DNA of 39,021 nt from Blastococcus sp. KM273128 (GCF_021698975.1 NZ_SSXA01000031.1:1-39021), one strand, 5' to 3'; numbered from the stretch's first letter, positions 7,424-15,961 are shown. Made by a program: numbers and translations. Notes: a model not told the origin generated them from the sequence alone.

Positions 7424-8256
7424 CCGCCGCCGTGCGCCGGACCCATGCGGGTGCCCAGCGGGGCCGCGCGCTCGTCGTGCTGCTCGCCCTGCTGGCCGCC
7501 ACCGTGGCCGCCGTCGTCCTCGCCGGCCCGGCCGGGGCCGCTCCGACGGCACCCACCGCGCCGACGGCACCGACCGCCCCCGAGGTCGGCGGGGCCGTGG
7601 ACATCTCCATCGGCAACGGCTCGCCGAGCAACTCCATCACCCTGATCCTGGCGATCACCGTGCTGTCGGTGGCGCCGTCGGTGCTGCTGCTGGCCACCTC
7701 GTTCACCAAGATCATCGTGGTGCTGGGGCTGACCCGGAACGCGCTGGGCATGGCGACGTCGCCGCCGAACCAGGTGCTCACCGGCATCGCCCTGTTCCTC
7801 ACGCTCTTCGTGATGGGCCCGGTGTTCTCCGACATCAACGAGGTCGCCGTCCAGCCCTACATGGACGGCGCGATGTCGGTGTCGCAGGCCTACGACGCCG
7901 GCGTCGTGCCGCTGCGCGAGTTCCTCCTGGACAACACCCGCCAGGACGAGCTCAAGCTGATGATCGGGCTCTCCGGCGAGGAGGCCCCGGCGGACGCGAC
8001 GCAGGTCAGCATGACCACGCTGATCCCGGCGTTCGTGCTCTCCGAGCTCAAGAGCGCCTTCATCATCGGGCTGGTCATCTTCATCCCGTTCCTGGTGCTG
8101 GACATGCTCGTCAGCGCCTCGCTCATGGCGCTCGGCATGATGATGGTCCCGCCGACCATCGTGTCGCTGCCCTTCAAGCTGCTGCTCTTCGTCGTCGTCG
8201 ACGGCTGGGCGCTGATCACCACCGCGCTGGTGGGTTCCTACGGAGGGGCGGGCTAG
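7420..8256 (+). CDS. fliP: Flagellar type III export gate protein FliP
   Basis: FliP forms the core pentamer of the export gate. The 278-residue protein has an N-terminal signal-like hydrophobic segment (residues ~20-40), a short APT repeat (APTAPTAPTAPTAP, residues ~40-55), and then the conserved FliP body: SFTKIIVVLGLTRNALG, PPNQVLTGIALFLTLFVM, LIPAFVLSELKSAFIIGLVIFIPFLVLDM, and MMMVPPTIVSLPFKLLLFV. The ATG overlaps the fliO stop and fliQ overlaps by one base. Confidence 0.95.
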   Translation: MTAAVRRTHAGAQRGRALVVLLALLAATVAAVVLAGPAGAAPTAPTAPTAPTAPEVGGAVDISIGNGSPSNSITLILAITVLSVAPSVLLLATSFTKIIVVLGLTRNALGMATSPPNQVLTGIALFLTLFVMGPVFSDINEVAVQPYMDGAMSVSQAYDAGVVPLREFLLDNTRQDELKLMIGLSGEEAPADATQVSMTTLIPAFVLSELKSAFIIGLVIFIPFLVLDMLVSASLMALGMMMVPPTIVSLPFKLLLFVVVDGWALITTALVGSYGGAG

Positions 8257-8531
8257 TGAGCGACGCCGACGTCACCGAGATCGCCGCGCAGACCATGATG
8301 GTCGCCGCCAAGGTCGCCGCCCCCATCCTGCTGACCGCGCTGCTGGTCGGCTTCCTGATCTCGCTGTTCCAGGCGGCCACCCAGATCCAGGAGGCCACGC
8401 TCTCCTTCGTCCCGAAGATGATCGCCGTCGCGATCGCGATGCTGGTGACCGGGAACTGGGTGCTCTCCGAGCTGGTCAGCTTCACCCACACCCTCTTCGA
8501 CCAGCTCCCGGCACTGCTCGACCGGACGTAG
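8256..8531 (+). CDS. fliQ: Flagellar export gate protein FliQ
   Basis: FliQ wraps around the FliP/FliR core of the export gate. This 91-residue, two-helix membrane protein shows the family pattern (APILLTALLVGFLISLFQAATQIQEATLSFVPKM, then VTGNWVL). It starts with GTG, sharing one base with the fliP stop (TAGTG), and lies directly before fliR. Length matches the family (~89 residues). Confidence 0.95.
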   Translation: MSDADVTEIAAQTMMVAAKVAAPILLTALLVGFLISLFQAATQIQEATLSFVPKMIAVAIAMLVTGNWVLSELVSFTHTLFDQLPALLDRT

Positions 8532-8535
8532 CCGC

Positions 8536-9300
8536 GTGGACCTCTCGGTCCCGGCGGTCACGCTCGCGGCCCTGCTCCTCGGCACGGCGCGGGCCGCCGG
8601 TTTCGTCCTGCTCGCCCCGCCGTTCAACTCGCGGGTGATCCCCGGGCCGGTCAAGGGTGCTCTCGCCCTCGCCCTGGCGGTGCTGCTCTCCACCCAGATC
8701 GCGCCCACGCTGCCCGAGCCGACGGCGGGCTTCCTGCTGGTCACCGCCGTCACCGAGGTCGTCATCGGCGCGGCGCTCGGCTTCGTCGTCCAGGTGCTCT
8801 TCACCGCGGTGCAGATGGCCGGCGACGTCCTCGACCTCGCCGGCGGCTTCTCGCTGCAGCCGGGCTACGACCCGATGGCCATGACCCAGAACAGCTCCCT
8901 GGGCAAGCTGCACTACCTGCTGGCGACGACGCTGCTGTTCACCAGCGGCGGGCACCTGCTGATGGTCAAGGGGTTCGCGACCTCCTACGAGGGGCTGCCG
9001 GTGGGCGGCGAGGTGCCCACCGACCAGATCGCGTCGGTGCTCATCACCGCGTTCTCGATGATGTTCCTGGCCGCGCTGCAGATCGCCGGGCCGATGGTGG
9101 CGGTGCTGCTGCTCGCCGACGTGGCCCTGGCCCTGCTCAGCCGCGCCGCGCCCGCGCTCAACGTCTTCTCCCTCGGCTTCCCGGTGAAGATCATGCTCAC
9201 CCTGGCGATGCTCGGGCTGACCTTCCCGCTGCTCCCGCCGGCGCTGGACACGCTGCTCGAGCACGGTGCCCGGGCCATGACCTCGCTGCGCAGCGGCTGA
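8536..9300 (+). CDS. fliR: Flagellar export gate protein FliR
   Basis: FliR completes the FliP5-FliQ4-FliR1 export gate. The 254-residue product has about six membrane segments. It shows family features including RAAGFVLLAPPFNSRVIPGPVKGALALALA, the conserved GFVVQVLFTAVQMAGDVLDLAGGFS segment, and LADVALALLSRAAPALNVFSLGFPVKI. It starts with GTG 4 bp after fliQ and is followed after 11 bp by flhB. Confidence 0.94.
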   Translation: MDLSVPAVTLAALLLGTARAAGFVLLAPPFNSRVIPGPVKGALALALAVLLSTQIAPTLPEPTAGFLLVTAVTEVVIGAALGFVVQVLFTAVQMAGDVLDLAGGFSLQPGYDPMAMTQNSSLGKLHYLLATTLLFTSGGHLLMVKGFATSYEGLPVGGEVPTDQIASVLITAFSMMFLAALQIAGPMVAVLLLADVALALLSRAAPALNVFSLGFPVKIMLTLAMLGLTFPLLPPALDTLLEHGARAMTSLRSG

Positions 9301-9311
9301 GGGGGTGACGC

Positions 9312-10460
9312 ATGGCCAAGGACGGACCGGGTGGTGAGAAGACCGAGGCACCCACTCCCCAGCGCCTGAAGAAGGCGCGCACCGAGGGGCAGATCCCCCG
9401 GACGCAGGAGCTGGGGACGTGGCTCGGCGTCGCGGCGGCCAGCTTCCTGCTGCCGGTGCTGGTGGGCAGCGCGTTCGACGCGGTGCGGCAGCTGTTCGTG
9501 CACGTCGGGACGGTGGCCGACGACCCGCAGGTCAGCAGCGTCACCGCGCTGCTCGGCACGGCGCTGGTCGCCTTCCTCACCACGCTGCTGCCGACGGCGA
9601 TCGCGCTGATGCTGGTGGGCCTGGTGTCCTCCGCCGCCCAGGGCGGGGTGCACCCGACGACCAAGCCGATGCAGCCCAAGCTGAAGAAGTTCAACCCGCT
9701 GCCGGCGTTCAAGCGCATGTTCGGCACCCAGGGCCTGTGGGAGGTGTCGAAGGCGCTGATCAAGACGGTGGCCTTGGGCACGGTCGTCATCGTCACCAGC
9801 GAGCGGGCCCAGACGCTGGTCTCCTCCGCGGGCTCGCTGCCGCTCTCGGCCGTCGCGGCCACCTTCACCGACTCGGCCGTGCTGATGTTCCGCGTCGTCG
9901 CGGTCACCGGCCTCGTCCTCGCCGTCGCCGACTACCTCGTCGTGCGGAAGAAGATGATGAAGCAGCTGAAGATGAGCAAGTACGAGATCAAGCAGGAGCA
10001 CAAGCAGGCCGAGGGCGACCCGTACATGAAGGCGCACCGCCGCGGCGTGCAGATGGCGATGTCGCGGAACCGGATGATGGCCGAGGTGGCCGACGCCGAC
10101 GTCCTGCTGGTCAACCCCACCCACGTCGCCGTCGCGCTGAAGTACGACGCCGCCCAGGGCGCGCCGCGGGTGGTCGCCAAGGGTGCCGGCGAGGTCGCGA
10201 CCAAGCTGCGCGAGCGGGCCGCCGAGGCGCGGGTGCCGCTGGTGCAGGACATCCCCCTCGCCCGGGCGCTGCACGCCTCCTGCGAGCTCGGCCAGGAGGT
10301 GCCGCCGCAGCTGTTCACCGCCGTCGCCCGCGTGCTGGCCTTCGTCATGCACCTGGGGGCGCGGGGCGTGCGCGGAGGCTTCCACCGTCCCGGGTTCGAG
10401 GCACCCGACATCACGGACCTGCCCAAGGCCGGCCGCCGCCGTCCCCCCGTCGCCGCCTGA
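9312..10460 (+). CDS. flhB: Flagellar export switch protein FlhB
   Basis: FlhB controls the change of export specificity by cleaving itself. The 382-residue protein begins with the family pattern EKTEAPTPQRLKKARTEGQIPRTQEL, has four membrane helices, and carries the autocleavage motif NPTH (Asn268) in VLLVNPTHVAVALKYD. It then has PLARALHASCELGQEVP near the C-terminus. ATG is preceded by GAGGGGG. A gap of ~210 bp with a hairpin and promoter-like box separates it from flhA. Confidence 0.95.
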   Translation: MAKDGPGGEKTEAPTPQRLKKARTEGQIPRTQELGTWLGVAAASFLLPVLVGSAFDAVRQLFVHVGTVADDPQVSSVTALLGTALVAFLTTLLPTAIALMLVGLVSSAAQGGVHPTTKPMQPKLKKFNPLPAFKRMFGTQGLWEVSKALIKTVALGTVVIVTSERAQTLVSSAGSLPLSAVAATFTDSAVLMFRVVAVTGLVLAVADYLVVRKKMMKQLKMSKYEIKQEHKQAEGDPYMKAHRRGVQMAMSRNRMMAEVADADVLLVNPTHVAVALKYDAAQGAPRVVAKGAGEVATKLRERAAEARVPLVQDIPLARALHASCELGQEVPPQLFTAVARVLAFVMHLGARGVRGGFHRPGFEAPDITDLPKAGRRRPPVAA

Positions 10461-10504
10461 GGAAGGGCCCCCCGCAGCGCCACGATCAGCTGCCCTGATC
10501 ATCG

Positions 10505-10560
10505 CGCGTCCTCCCTCACGGTGGGAGGTGAGGGAGGACGCGCTGCGGTGAGGGAGGACG
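10505..10560 (+). promoter_or_regulatory. Hairpin with duplicated right arm between flhB and flhA
   Basis: The left arm at 10505-10519 (CGCGTCCTCCCTCAC) pairs perfectly over 15 bp with 10528-10542. A second copy of the right arm (GTGAGGGAGGACG) lies at 10548-10560 and could pair with the same left arm over 13 bp. The two pairings exclude each other. This could be a terminator with an alternative fold, or a duplicated terminator arm. Confidence 0.55.
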
Positions 10561-10599
10561 ACGCCGCGGGGCCGGTCGAGCCCGGCCGCGGCGCGCAGG

Positions 10600-10627
10600 T
10601 ACCGGCCCGTCGCCCGGCTGCCGATGA
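10600..10627 (+). promoter_or_regulatory. Putative sigma-28 promoter for flhA
   Basis: GCCGATGA at 10620-10627, about 45 bp before the chosen flhA start. The -35 region (TACC at 10600-10603) is a poor match. The call rests mainly on the shared -10 box and its position at a unit boundary. Confidence 0.35.
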
Positions 10628-10672
10628 GGGAGGGGTGAGCCAGCGTCCCTCGTGCGAGCCCGGAGCGGGCGA

Positions 10673-12718
10673 GTGAAAGGCCTGGGCAAGGCCGCCGTCC
10701 CGATCGGCGTCGTCGCCATCGTGCTCATGCTGGTGGTGCCGCTGCCCGCCGCCCTGATGGACATGCTCATCGGGCTGAACCTGGCGATCTCGCTGCTGGT
10801 GCTGCTGGTCGCGATGCAGATCAAGCGGCCGCTGGACTTCGCCGTCTTCCCGTCGCTGCTGCTCATCGCGACGCTCTTCCGCCTGGCGCTCAACGTCTCC
10901 TCGACACGGCTGGTGCTCACCGACGGCTACGCCGGCAAGGTGATCGAGGCCTTCGGCCACATCGTCATCGGTGGCTCGCTGATCGTCGGCCTGGTCATCT
11001 TCCTGATCCTCACGATCGTGCAGTTCGTCGTCATCACCAACGGCGCAGGCCGCGTCGCCGAGGTCGGCGCCCGCTTCACCCTCGACGCCATGCCCGGCAA
11101 GCAGATGGCGATCGACGCCGACCTCAACGCCGGCCTGATCAACGAGGCGCAGGCCCGCAAGCGGCGGCACGAGGTCACCGCCGAGGCCGACTTCTACGGC
11201 TCGATGGACGGTGCCTCGAAGTTCGTCAAGGGCGACGCCATCGCCGGCATCGTCGTCACGCTGGTGAACCTCGTCGGCGGCTTCGCCATCGGCATGATGC
11301 AGCGTGGGCTGGCCCCGGCCGAGGCGGTGAGCACCTACTCGCTGCTGACCGTCGGCGACGGGCTGGTGTCGATGATCCCGGCCCTGCTGATGTCCACCGC
11401 GACCGGCATCATCGTCACGCGCTCGGCCAGCGACGGCGACATGGGCACCGACCTGATCGCCCAGCTGGGGCGGTTCAGGCAGCCGGTCCGCATCGCCGGT
11501 GGCGCGGCCCTGGCGCTCTGCCTGATCCCCGGCCTGCCCAAGCTGCCCTTCCTCCTCGTCGGTGTGCTCTTCCTGTTCATGGCCAGTCGCATGACCGAGC
11601 CGGAGGAGGTCGACGAGGACGCCGAGGCCGCCGCGGCCGCCGCCGAGCTGGAGCCCGCCCCCGACTCGCCCGAGGCGATCGCCGAGAGGATGCGCGTCGA
11701 CCCGCTCGAGCTCGAGGTGGCGTTCGACCTGGTCGACCTCGTCGACACCGCCCGCGGCGGTGACCTGCTGGACCGGGTCAAGGCGCTGCGGCGGAAGGTC
11801 GCCATGGAGACCGGCCTGGTCATCCCGCTGGTGCGCACCCGCGACAACCTCGACCTGCCCTCCTCGCAGTACGTCATCTGGCTCAACGGCGTGCCCGTCG
11901 CCAAGGGCAGCTCCCCCGTCGGCACCGTCCTGGCCATCGGCGACGCGCTGGACGGGCTGCCCGGCAAGCCCACCCACGAGCCGGTGTTCGGGCTGGCCGC
12001 CAAGTGGGTGCCCGCCGAGCTGCAGCGGGCCGCCGAGATGGCCGGCGCGACCGTCGTCGACCGGTCCTCGGTCATCACCACGCACCTGGCCGAGGTCGTC
12101 CGGCAGAACGCCGCCGACCTACTGGGGCGCGAGGACGTCCGCCTCCTCGTGGAGATGGTGCGCCGCACGCACCCGGTCGTCGTCGAGGAGCTGACGCCCG
12201 CCCTGCTCACCCTGGGAGAGGTGCAACGCGTGTTGCACGCGTTGCTGGCCGAGGGCGTGTCGATCCGGGACCTCGTCCGCATCTTCGAGGCACTCTCTGT
12301 GCGTGCCAAGCACTCCACCGACCTCGACGGACTCGTCGAGGCGGCCCGGACGGCGCTGGGCTCGGCGATCAGCCAGCCCTACGTCACCCCGGACGAGCGC
12401 CTGCACGTGTTCACGCTGGATCCGGGGTTCGAGCAGCGCCTGCTCGAGTCGGTCCGCCAGACCGAGATGGGCGCCGTCCTGGCCCTCGACGCCGGCGCGG
12501 TGGACGCCCTCGTGCACGGCTGCAGCGGCATGCTGGAGGACGCCGAGCGGCAGGGCCTGTCCCCCGTCCTCGTCTGCTCGCCTCAGGTCCGCGCGGCGCT
12601 CGCGCGGCTGATGCGCCAGATCCTGCCCCGGCTGCCGGTCATCTCCTACGCGGAGGTGTCCCGGACGGCCCAGATCGAGTCGCTGGGAGTGGTGAGCGGT
12701 GCCGTTGCGATCCGTTGA
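10673..12718 (+). CDS. flhA: Flagellar export apparatus protein FlhA
   Basis: FlhA is the large export-gate protein that docks chaperone-substrate complexes and couples export to proton flow. The 681-residue product has about eight N-terminal membrane helices (residues ~5-310). The conserved FHIPEP region includes RLALNVSSTRLVL and GRVAEVGARFTLDAMPGKQMAIDADLNAG. A cytoplasmic C-terminal domain follows from ~residue 350. GTG 10673 has GGAG at a good distance; GTG 10652 would add seven residues. flhF starts within its last codons. Confidence 0.94.
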   Translation: MKGLGKAAVPIGVVAIVLMLVVPLPAALMDMLIGLNLAISLLVLLVAMQIKRPLDFAVFPSLLLIATLFRLALNVSSTRLVLTDGYAGKVIEAFGHIVIGGSLIVGLVIFLILTIVQFVVITNGAGRVAEVGARFTLDAMPGKQMAIDADLNAGLINEAQARKRRHEVTAEADFYGSMDGASKFVKGDAIAGIVVTLVNLVGGFAIGMMQRGLAPAEAVSTYSLLTVGDGLVSMIPALLMSTATGIIVTRSASDGDMGTDLIAQLGRFRQPVRIAGGAALALCLIPGLPKLPFLLVGVLFLFMASRMTEPEEVDEDAEAAAAAAELEPAPDSPEAIAERMRVDPLELEVAFDLVDLVDTARGGDLLDRVKALRRKVAMETGLVIPLVRTRDNLDLPSSQYVIWLNGVPVAKGSSPVGTVLAIGDALDGLPGKPTHEPVFGLAAKWVPAELQRAAEMAGATVVDRSSVITTHLAEVVRQNAADLLGREDVRLLVEMVRRTHPVVVEELTPALLTLGEVQRVLHALLAEGVSIRDLVRIFEALSVRAKHSTDLDGLVEAARTALGSAISQPYVTPDERLHVFTLDPGFEQRLLESVRQTEMGAVLALDAGAVDALVHGCSGMLEDAERQGLSPVLVCSPQVRAALARLMRQILPRLPVISYAEVSRTAQIESLGVVSGAVAIR

Positions 12719-15716
12719 GGCCGCCTCGCGCGACGACGCGATCGCGGCTGCGCGCGAACAGTTCGGGCCGCACGCCCGCGTCGTCGGGGTGCGCCGGGTC
12801 CGCTCGGGCGGCGTCCTGGGCTTCTTCGCCACCGAGCGCTACATCGCCGAGGTGGCGCCCGACCAGTTCACGCGTCCCGGCGCCCCGTCACCGTCGACCG
12901 GTCGGGTCCTGGCCACCCCGGTCGCCGCCTACGACTCTCCGCTGGCCGCGGCCGCCCCCGCGCGCGCCCGGACGACGGCGCCCGCCCGCAACGGTGCCGC
13001 CGCCTGGGCCGCGGAGGCCGCCCGCCCGGCTGCGGCGGCCGAGCCGGTGGCCCGGCGGGTCCACCCCCGGCCGGCGGCCGCCGACCCCGTGGCCGCGCCG
13101 TCCTGGTCGGCGGCGCCCGCCGCACGCCCGGCCCGGGACGACGAGCGGATCGACGAGCTGGCCGGCCTGCTGGGTGGCGGCCCGTCCGCCGCGGCGGCGC
13201 CCTCCCCCGCCTTCGGGCGGCCGACGCCGGCCCGCGCGACCTTCCCCAAGGCGACGCGCGAGCCCGCGCACGCCCCGCGCCCGCACGCCACCGTCCCCGT
13301 CGCGCCGACGGCCGACGCCGACGCGCCGTCGCCGTTCACCGCAGCGCTGGCCCGCATGGTCTCGGGGGACCGTGACGTGCGCCAGGCCGTCGACCACGCG
13401 CTGGCCCAGCCGGCGGAGCACCTCCCGGCCGCGCCGGACCCTGACCCGCTCACGCCCGCCCCGGCGTCCCGGCCGTCGCTGGCCGCGGCCATCCGTTCAG
13501 CACATCCGTCGAAGCGGTCCCAGGCCGTGCACCAGGAGGAGACCACGGTGAAGGACCAGGCCGCGGCGCCGCCCACCACGACCACGACCGACGCCGAGGA
13601 GCTGCCCACCTGGGCGGCCCCGCCGGAGGCTGCCGCACCGGCGCCGTCCGCGCGCCAGGAGGAGATCGCCGAGGCGCTGCGGGACGCCTTGGCCCTCGGC
13701 CACTCCGACGAGGCGCTCGCCGGCATCCTGCGCAAGATGCTGGCCGGGGACTCCCCGCGAGAGGCGCTGGCCGAGCCGGCCGTGCTGTCCGACGTGCCGA
13801 TCGCGGTTCTCGACGAGGCGGCCGCCCCGATCGCGGTGCCCGACGAGCCGATCGCCGTGTTCGACGAGCCGATCGCGGTCCTCGACGAGCCGGCCGCCCC
13901 GATCGCGGTGTTCGACGAGCCGATCGCCGTGTTCGACCAGCCGGCCGCCCCGATCGCGGTGCCCGACGAGCCGATCGCCGTGTTCGACGAGCCGGTCCGC
14001 GACGAACCCCGCCCGGCTTCCCTGACCGCCGATCCGCTCTTCGGCCCTGTCACGGCGCAGCCGGTGGGGCCCGTTCCGCAGGCTGCCTCTCCTGTCGTGG
14101 AGCCGGTGGTCGAGACGTCCTTCGCGCTGTTCGACACCCCGGCCGCCCCCGCGCCGGCGCCCGCTGAGCTCGGGTGGGGCACCGCCACCGGCGCGACCAC
14201 GCTGTGGGGGGAGCCCGTGCTCGCTCCCCCGTCCGCCCCCGACGCGCCGATCTGGGCCGACGTGCTCGCGGCTCCCGCGCCGGTCGCCGACGACGCAGCA
14301 CCGGCCGAGGACGTCCTGGCCACCGCGGCGGAGGCGGTGCAGCCGGCCGCCGAGGCCATGGTCGACGCGGAGCCGGCCCTCGAGGACGCGGGCCAGCCGT
14401 CCACCGAGCTGCCCTCGGTCATCGAGGCGGTGACCACGGAGACGCTCGCCGAGGAGACGTCCGCCGAGGTGAACGTGGCCGAGGCACCGGTCGTCGAGGA
14501 GACCGTCGTCGAGGAGACCGTCGTCGAGGAGACCGTCGTCGAGGAGACCGTCGTCGAGGAGACCGTCGCCCAGGACATCGTGGCCGAGGACACCGTGGCC
14601 GAGGCGCCGGACGTCGAGCAGACGGTGGCGGAAGCCGCCCCGCTGCTCGCCCGGACCGCCAGCGACCCGGCTCCGCTGGGCATGTCGCTGGACGCCACCA
14701 CCGTCATGCCGCGGGTCTCGCTGCTCCCGCCGCTGGCCGGTGCCCGCGGTCGCGGGCTGCCGCCGGTGCCCCCGTCGTCGGGCCGCCCGCCGGTCCCGCC
14801 GTCGCGGCCCGCGCGCCCGGGCCCGCGCGACGAGGTCGCCCCCGCGCCGGAGGAGGAGCCCACTCCCACCACGCCGGCCGCGCCCGCGGCCCAGGCGCCC
14901 CTCACCTTGGCGACCGTCACCCGCCTGCCCGTGGCCCCTCTCATGGCCGGCGACGACCACCCGGCCATGCACGAGCTCGACGACGACGCCGACGTCCCGG
15001 TCGCACCGGCGCGCGCGCCGCGGCCCACCGCTCCGCCCGCCACGGCGCGCGAGGTCCTCGCCCGGCTGGTCGAGCTCGGCGTGCCGCGCGAGCTGCTCGG
15101 TGACGACGTCGTCGAGCGCATCGAGGCCGACGGCACCTATGCGGCACTCACCCGGGCGCTGACCGGGCGGCTGCCCGAGGCACCGCCGCTGCCCACCGGC
15201 GCCGGCGACGTGCTGTTCGTGGTCGGCCCGGGTGTCGAGACGCTCCGCGCCGCCCGCGGGCTGGCCGCCTCACTGCGGCTGGACCCCGACCGCGTGCAGT
15301 GGGCGACCCGCGGCGACCTCGCCGGCCTGGCCCCCAAGGGCAGCCGGATGACCACGATCGACGCCGCCATCGACCGGCGGCAGGAAGCGACCGAGGCGGG
15401 CACGCTGACCGTCGTCGCCGTCGACGCCCCGCTCCGCAGCGACGCCTACTGGATGTCGCAGATGCTGGCGATCTGGTCGCCGGTCGCGGTGTGGGCCGTC
15501 GTGGAAGCGACCCGCAAGCCCGAGGACCTCGAGCTCTGGCTCGACGGCCTGGCCCGCGTCGACGCCCTCGTCGTCCAGGACACCGACCTCAGCGCCGACC
15601 CGGCCGCCGTGCTGCAGCGGCTCACGGTGCCCGTGGCCCTCCTCGACGGCGTCCGGGCGACCCCGCACCGCTGGGCCTCGCTGCTCTGCGAGCGCCTGGA
15701 CAGCCCGCAGGCATGA
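12699..15716 (+). CDS. flhF: FlhF-like protein with degenerate GTPase domain and long repeat linker
   Basis: FlhF is normally a ~350-450 residue SRP-type GTPase that sets flagellar position and number. This protein has 1005 residues. Residues 1-55 match the FlhF N-terminal domain (SRDDAIAAAREQFGPHARVVGVRRVRSGGVLGFF). Residues ~55-780 are a low-complexity Ala/Pro/Glu linker with two repeat blocks (PIAV[F/L/P]DE units, and five exact VVEET units). Residues ~780-1005 align in layout with the NG domain, but the P-loop is replaced by GPGVETLRAARG (Gly843 onward). No DTAG or TKxD motif is visible, so GTP binding is doubtful. GTG start within flhA; position after flhA is canonical. Confidence 0.75.
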   Translation: MPLRSVEAASRDDAIAAAREQFGPHARVVGVRRVRSGGVLGFFATERYIAEVAPDQFTRPGAPSPSTGRVLATPVAAYDSPLAAAAPARARTTAPARNGAAAWAAEAARPAAAAEPVARRVHPRPAAADPVAAPSWSAAPAARPARDDERIDELAGLLGGGPSAAAAPSPAFGRPTPARATFPKATREPAHAPRPHATVPVAPTADADAPSPFTAALARMVSGDRDVRQAVDHALAQPAEHLPAAPDPDPLTPAPASRPSLAAAIRSAHPSKRSQAVHQEETTVKDQAAAPPTTTTTDAEELPTWAAPPEAAAPAPSARQEEIAEALRDALALGHSDEALAGILRKMLAGDSPREALAEPAVLSDVPIAVLDEAAAPIAVPDEPIAVFDEPIAVLDEPAAPIAVFDEPIAVFDQPAAPIAVPDEPIAVFDEPVRDEPRPASLTADPLFGPVTAQPVGPVPQAASPVVEPVVETSFALFDTPAAPAPAPAELGWGTATGATTLWGEPVLAPPSAPDAPIWADVLAAPAPVADDAAPAEDVLATAAEAVQPAAEAMVDAEPALEDAGQPSTELPSVIEAVTTETLAEETSAEVNVAEAPVVEETVVEETVVEETVVEETVVEETVAQDIVAEDTVAEAPDVEQTVAEAAPLLARTASDPAPLGMSLDATTVMPRVSLLPPLAGARGRGLPPVPPSSGRPPVPPSRPARPGPRDEVAPAPEEEPTPTTPAAPAAQAPLTLATVTRLPVAPLMAGDDHPAMHELDDDADVPVAPARAPRPTAPPATAREVLARLVELGVPRELLGDDVVERIEADGTYAALTRALTGRLPEAPPLPTGAGDVLFVVGPGVETLRAARGLAASLRLDPDRVQWATRGDLAGLAPKGSRMTTIDAAIDRRQEATEAGTLTVVAVDAPLRSDAYWMSQMLAIWSPVAVWAVVEATRKPEDLELWLDGLARVDALVVQDTDLSADPAAVLQRLTVPVALLDGVRATPHRWASLLCERLDSPQA
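13797..13991 (+). repeat. Imperfect 21-30 bp tandem repeats encoding PIAVxDE in flhF
   Basis: Eight in-frame units (residues ~367-431) encode PIAV followed by F, L or P and DE or DQ, some with an added PAA or AAA spacer. The DNA units stay similar (CCGATCGCSGTGTTCGACGAG-like). The block is acidic, Pro-rich and probably unstructured. Confidence 0.85.
14490..14564 (+). repeat. Perfect 5 x 15-bp tandem repeat in flhF (VVEET x5)
   Basis: Five identical copies of GTCGTCGAGGAGACC run without interruption. Each encodes VVEET. Identity at the DNA level shows recent expansion, and copy number can change without breaking the frame. Confidence 0.95.
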
Positions 15717-15961
15717 GCCCGTTCCGCTGGGACGTCCTGCTCGTCGGGTTCGTGCTGGCCCTGCCCGTGCTCGCGCTCGGGCTGCGCGGGGACTTCACCA
15801 CCGACGAGGTGGTGGGCCGGCTGCCGTGGTGCCTGCTCGCCGGCTGGGTCGTGGTGGCGCTGGTGCGCGCCGTCGCGGCACCGCCGAAGCCCGCACCCAA
15901 GAACGGGCGGCGCCCCGCGGCCCGGCAGGCGGAGGAGCCGGAACCGGCCGACGCCGGCTGA
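15713..15961 (+). CDS. Small two-helix membrane protein following flhF
   Basis: An 82-residue product with two predicted membrane helices (DVLLVGFVLALPVLALGL, residues ~7-24, and LPWCLLAGWVVVALVRAVA, residues ~37-55) and a Lys/Arg/Pro-rich cytoplasmic-type tail. The ATG overlaps the flhF stop (ATGA), so it is translationally coupled. I do not recognise a family. Its place, where flhG/fleN often lies in other bacteria, suggests a link to FlhF, but it has no ATPase motif. Confidence 0.75.
   Translation: MSPFRWDVLLVGFVLALPVLALGLRGDFTTDEVVGRLPWCLLAGWVVVALVRAVAAPPKPAPKNGRRPAARQAEEPEPADAG

Noticed and set aside
7663..7690. TGTCGGTG in fliP as another PafBC-type promoter
   Set aside because: There is no TANNNT eight bases later, and it lies inside a coding region without a downstream start.
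8985..10502. 505-codon open frame on the - strand opposite fliR and flhB
   Set aside because: Same antisense artefact; it contains no family motif and both + strand genes are secure.
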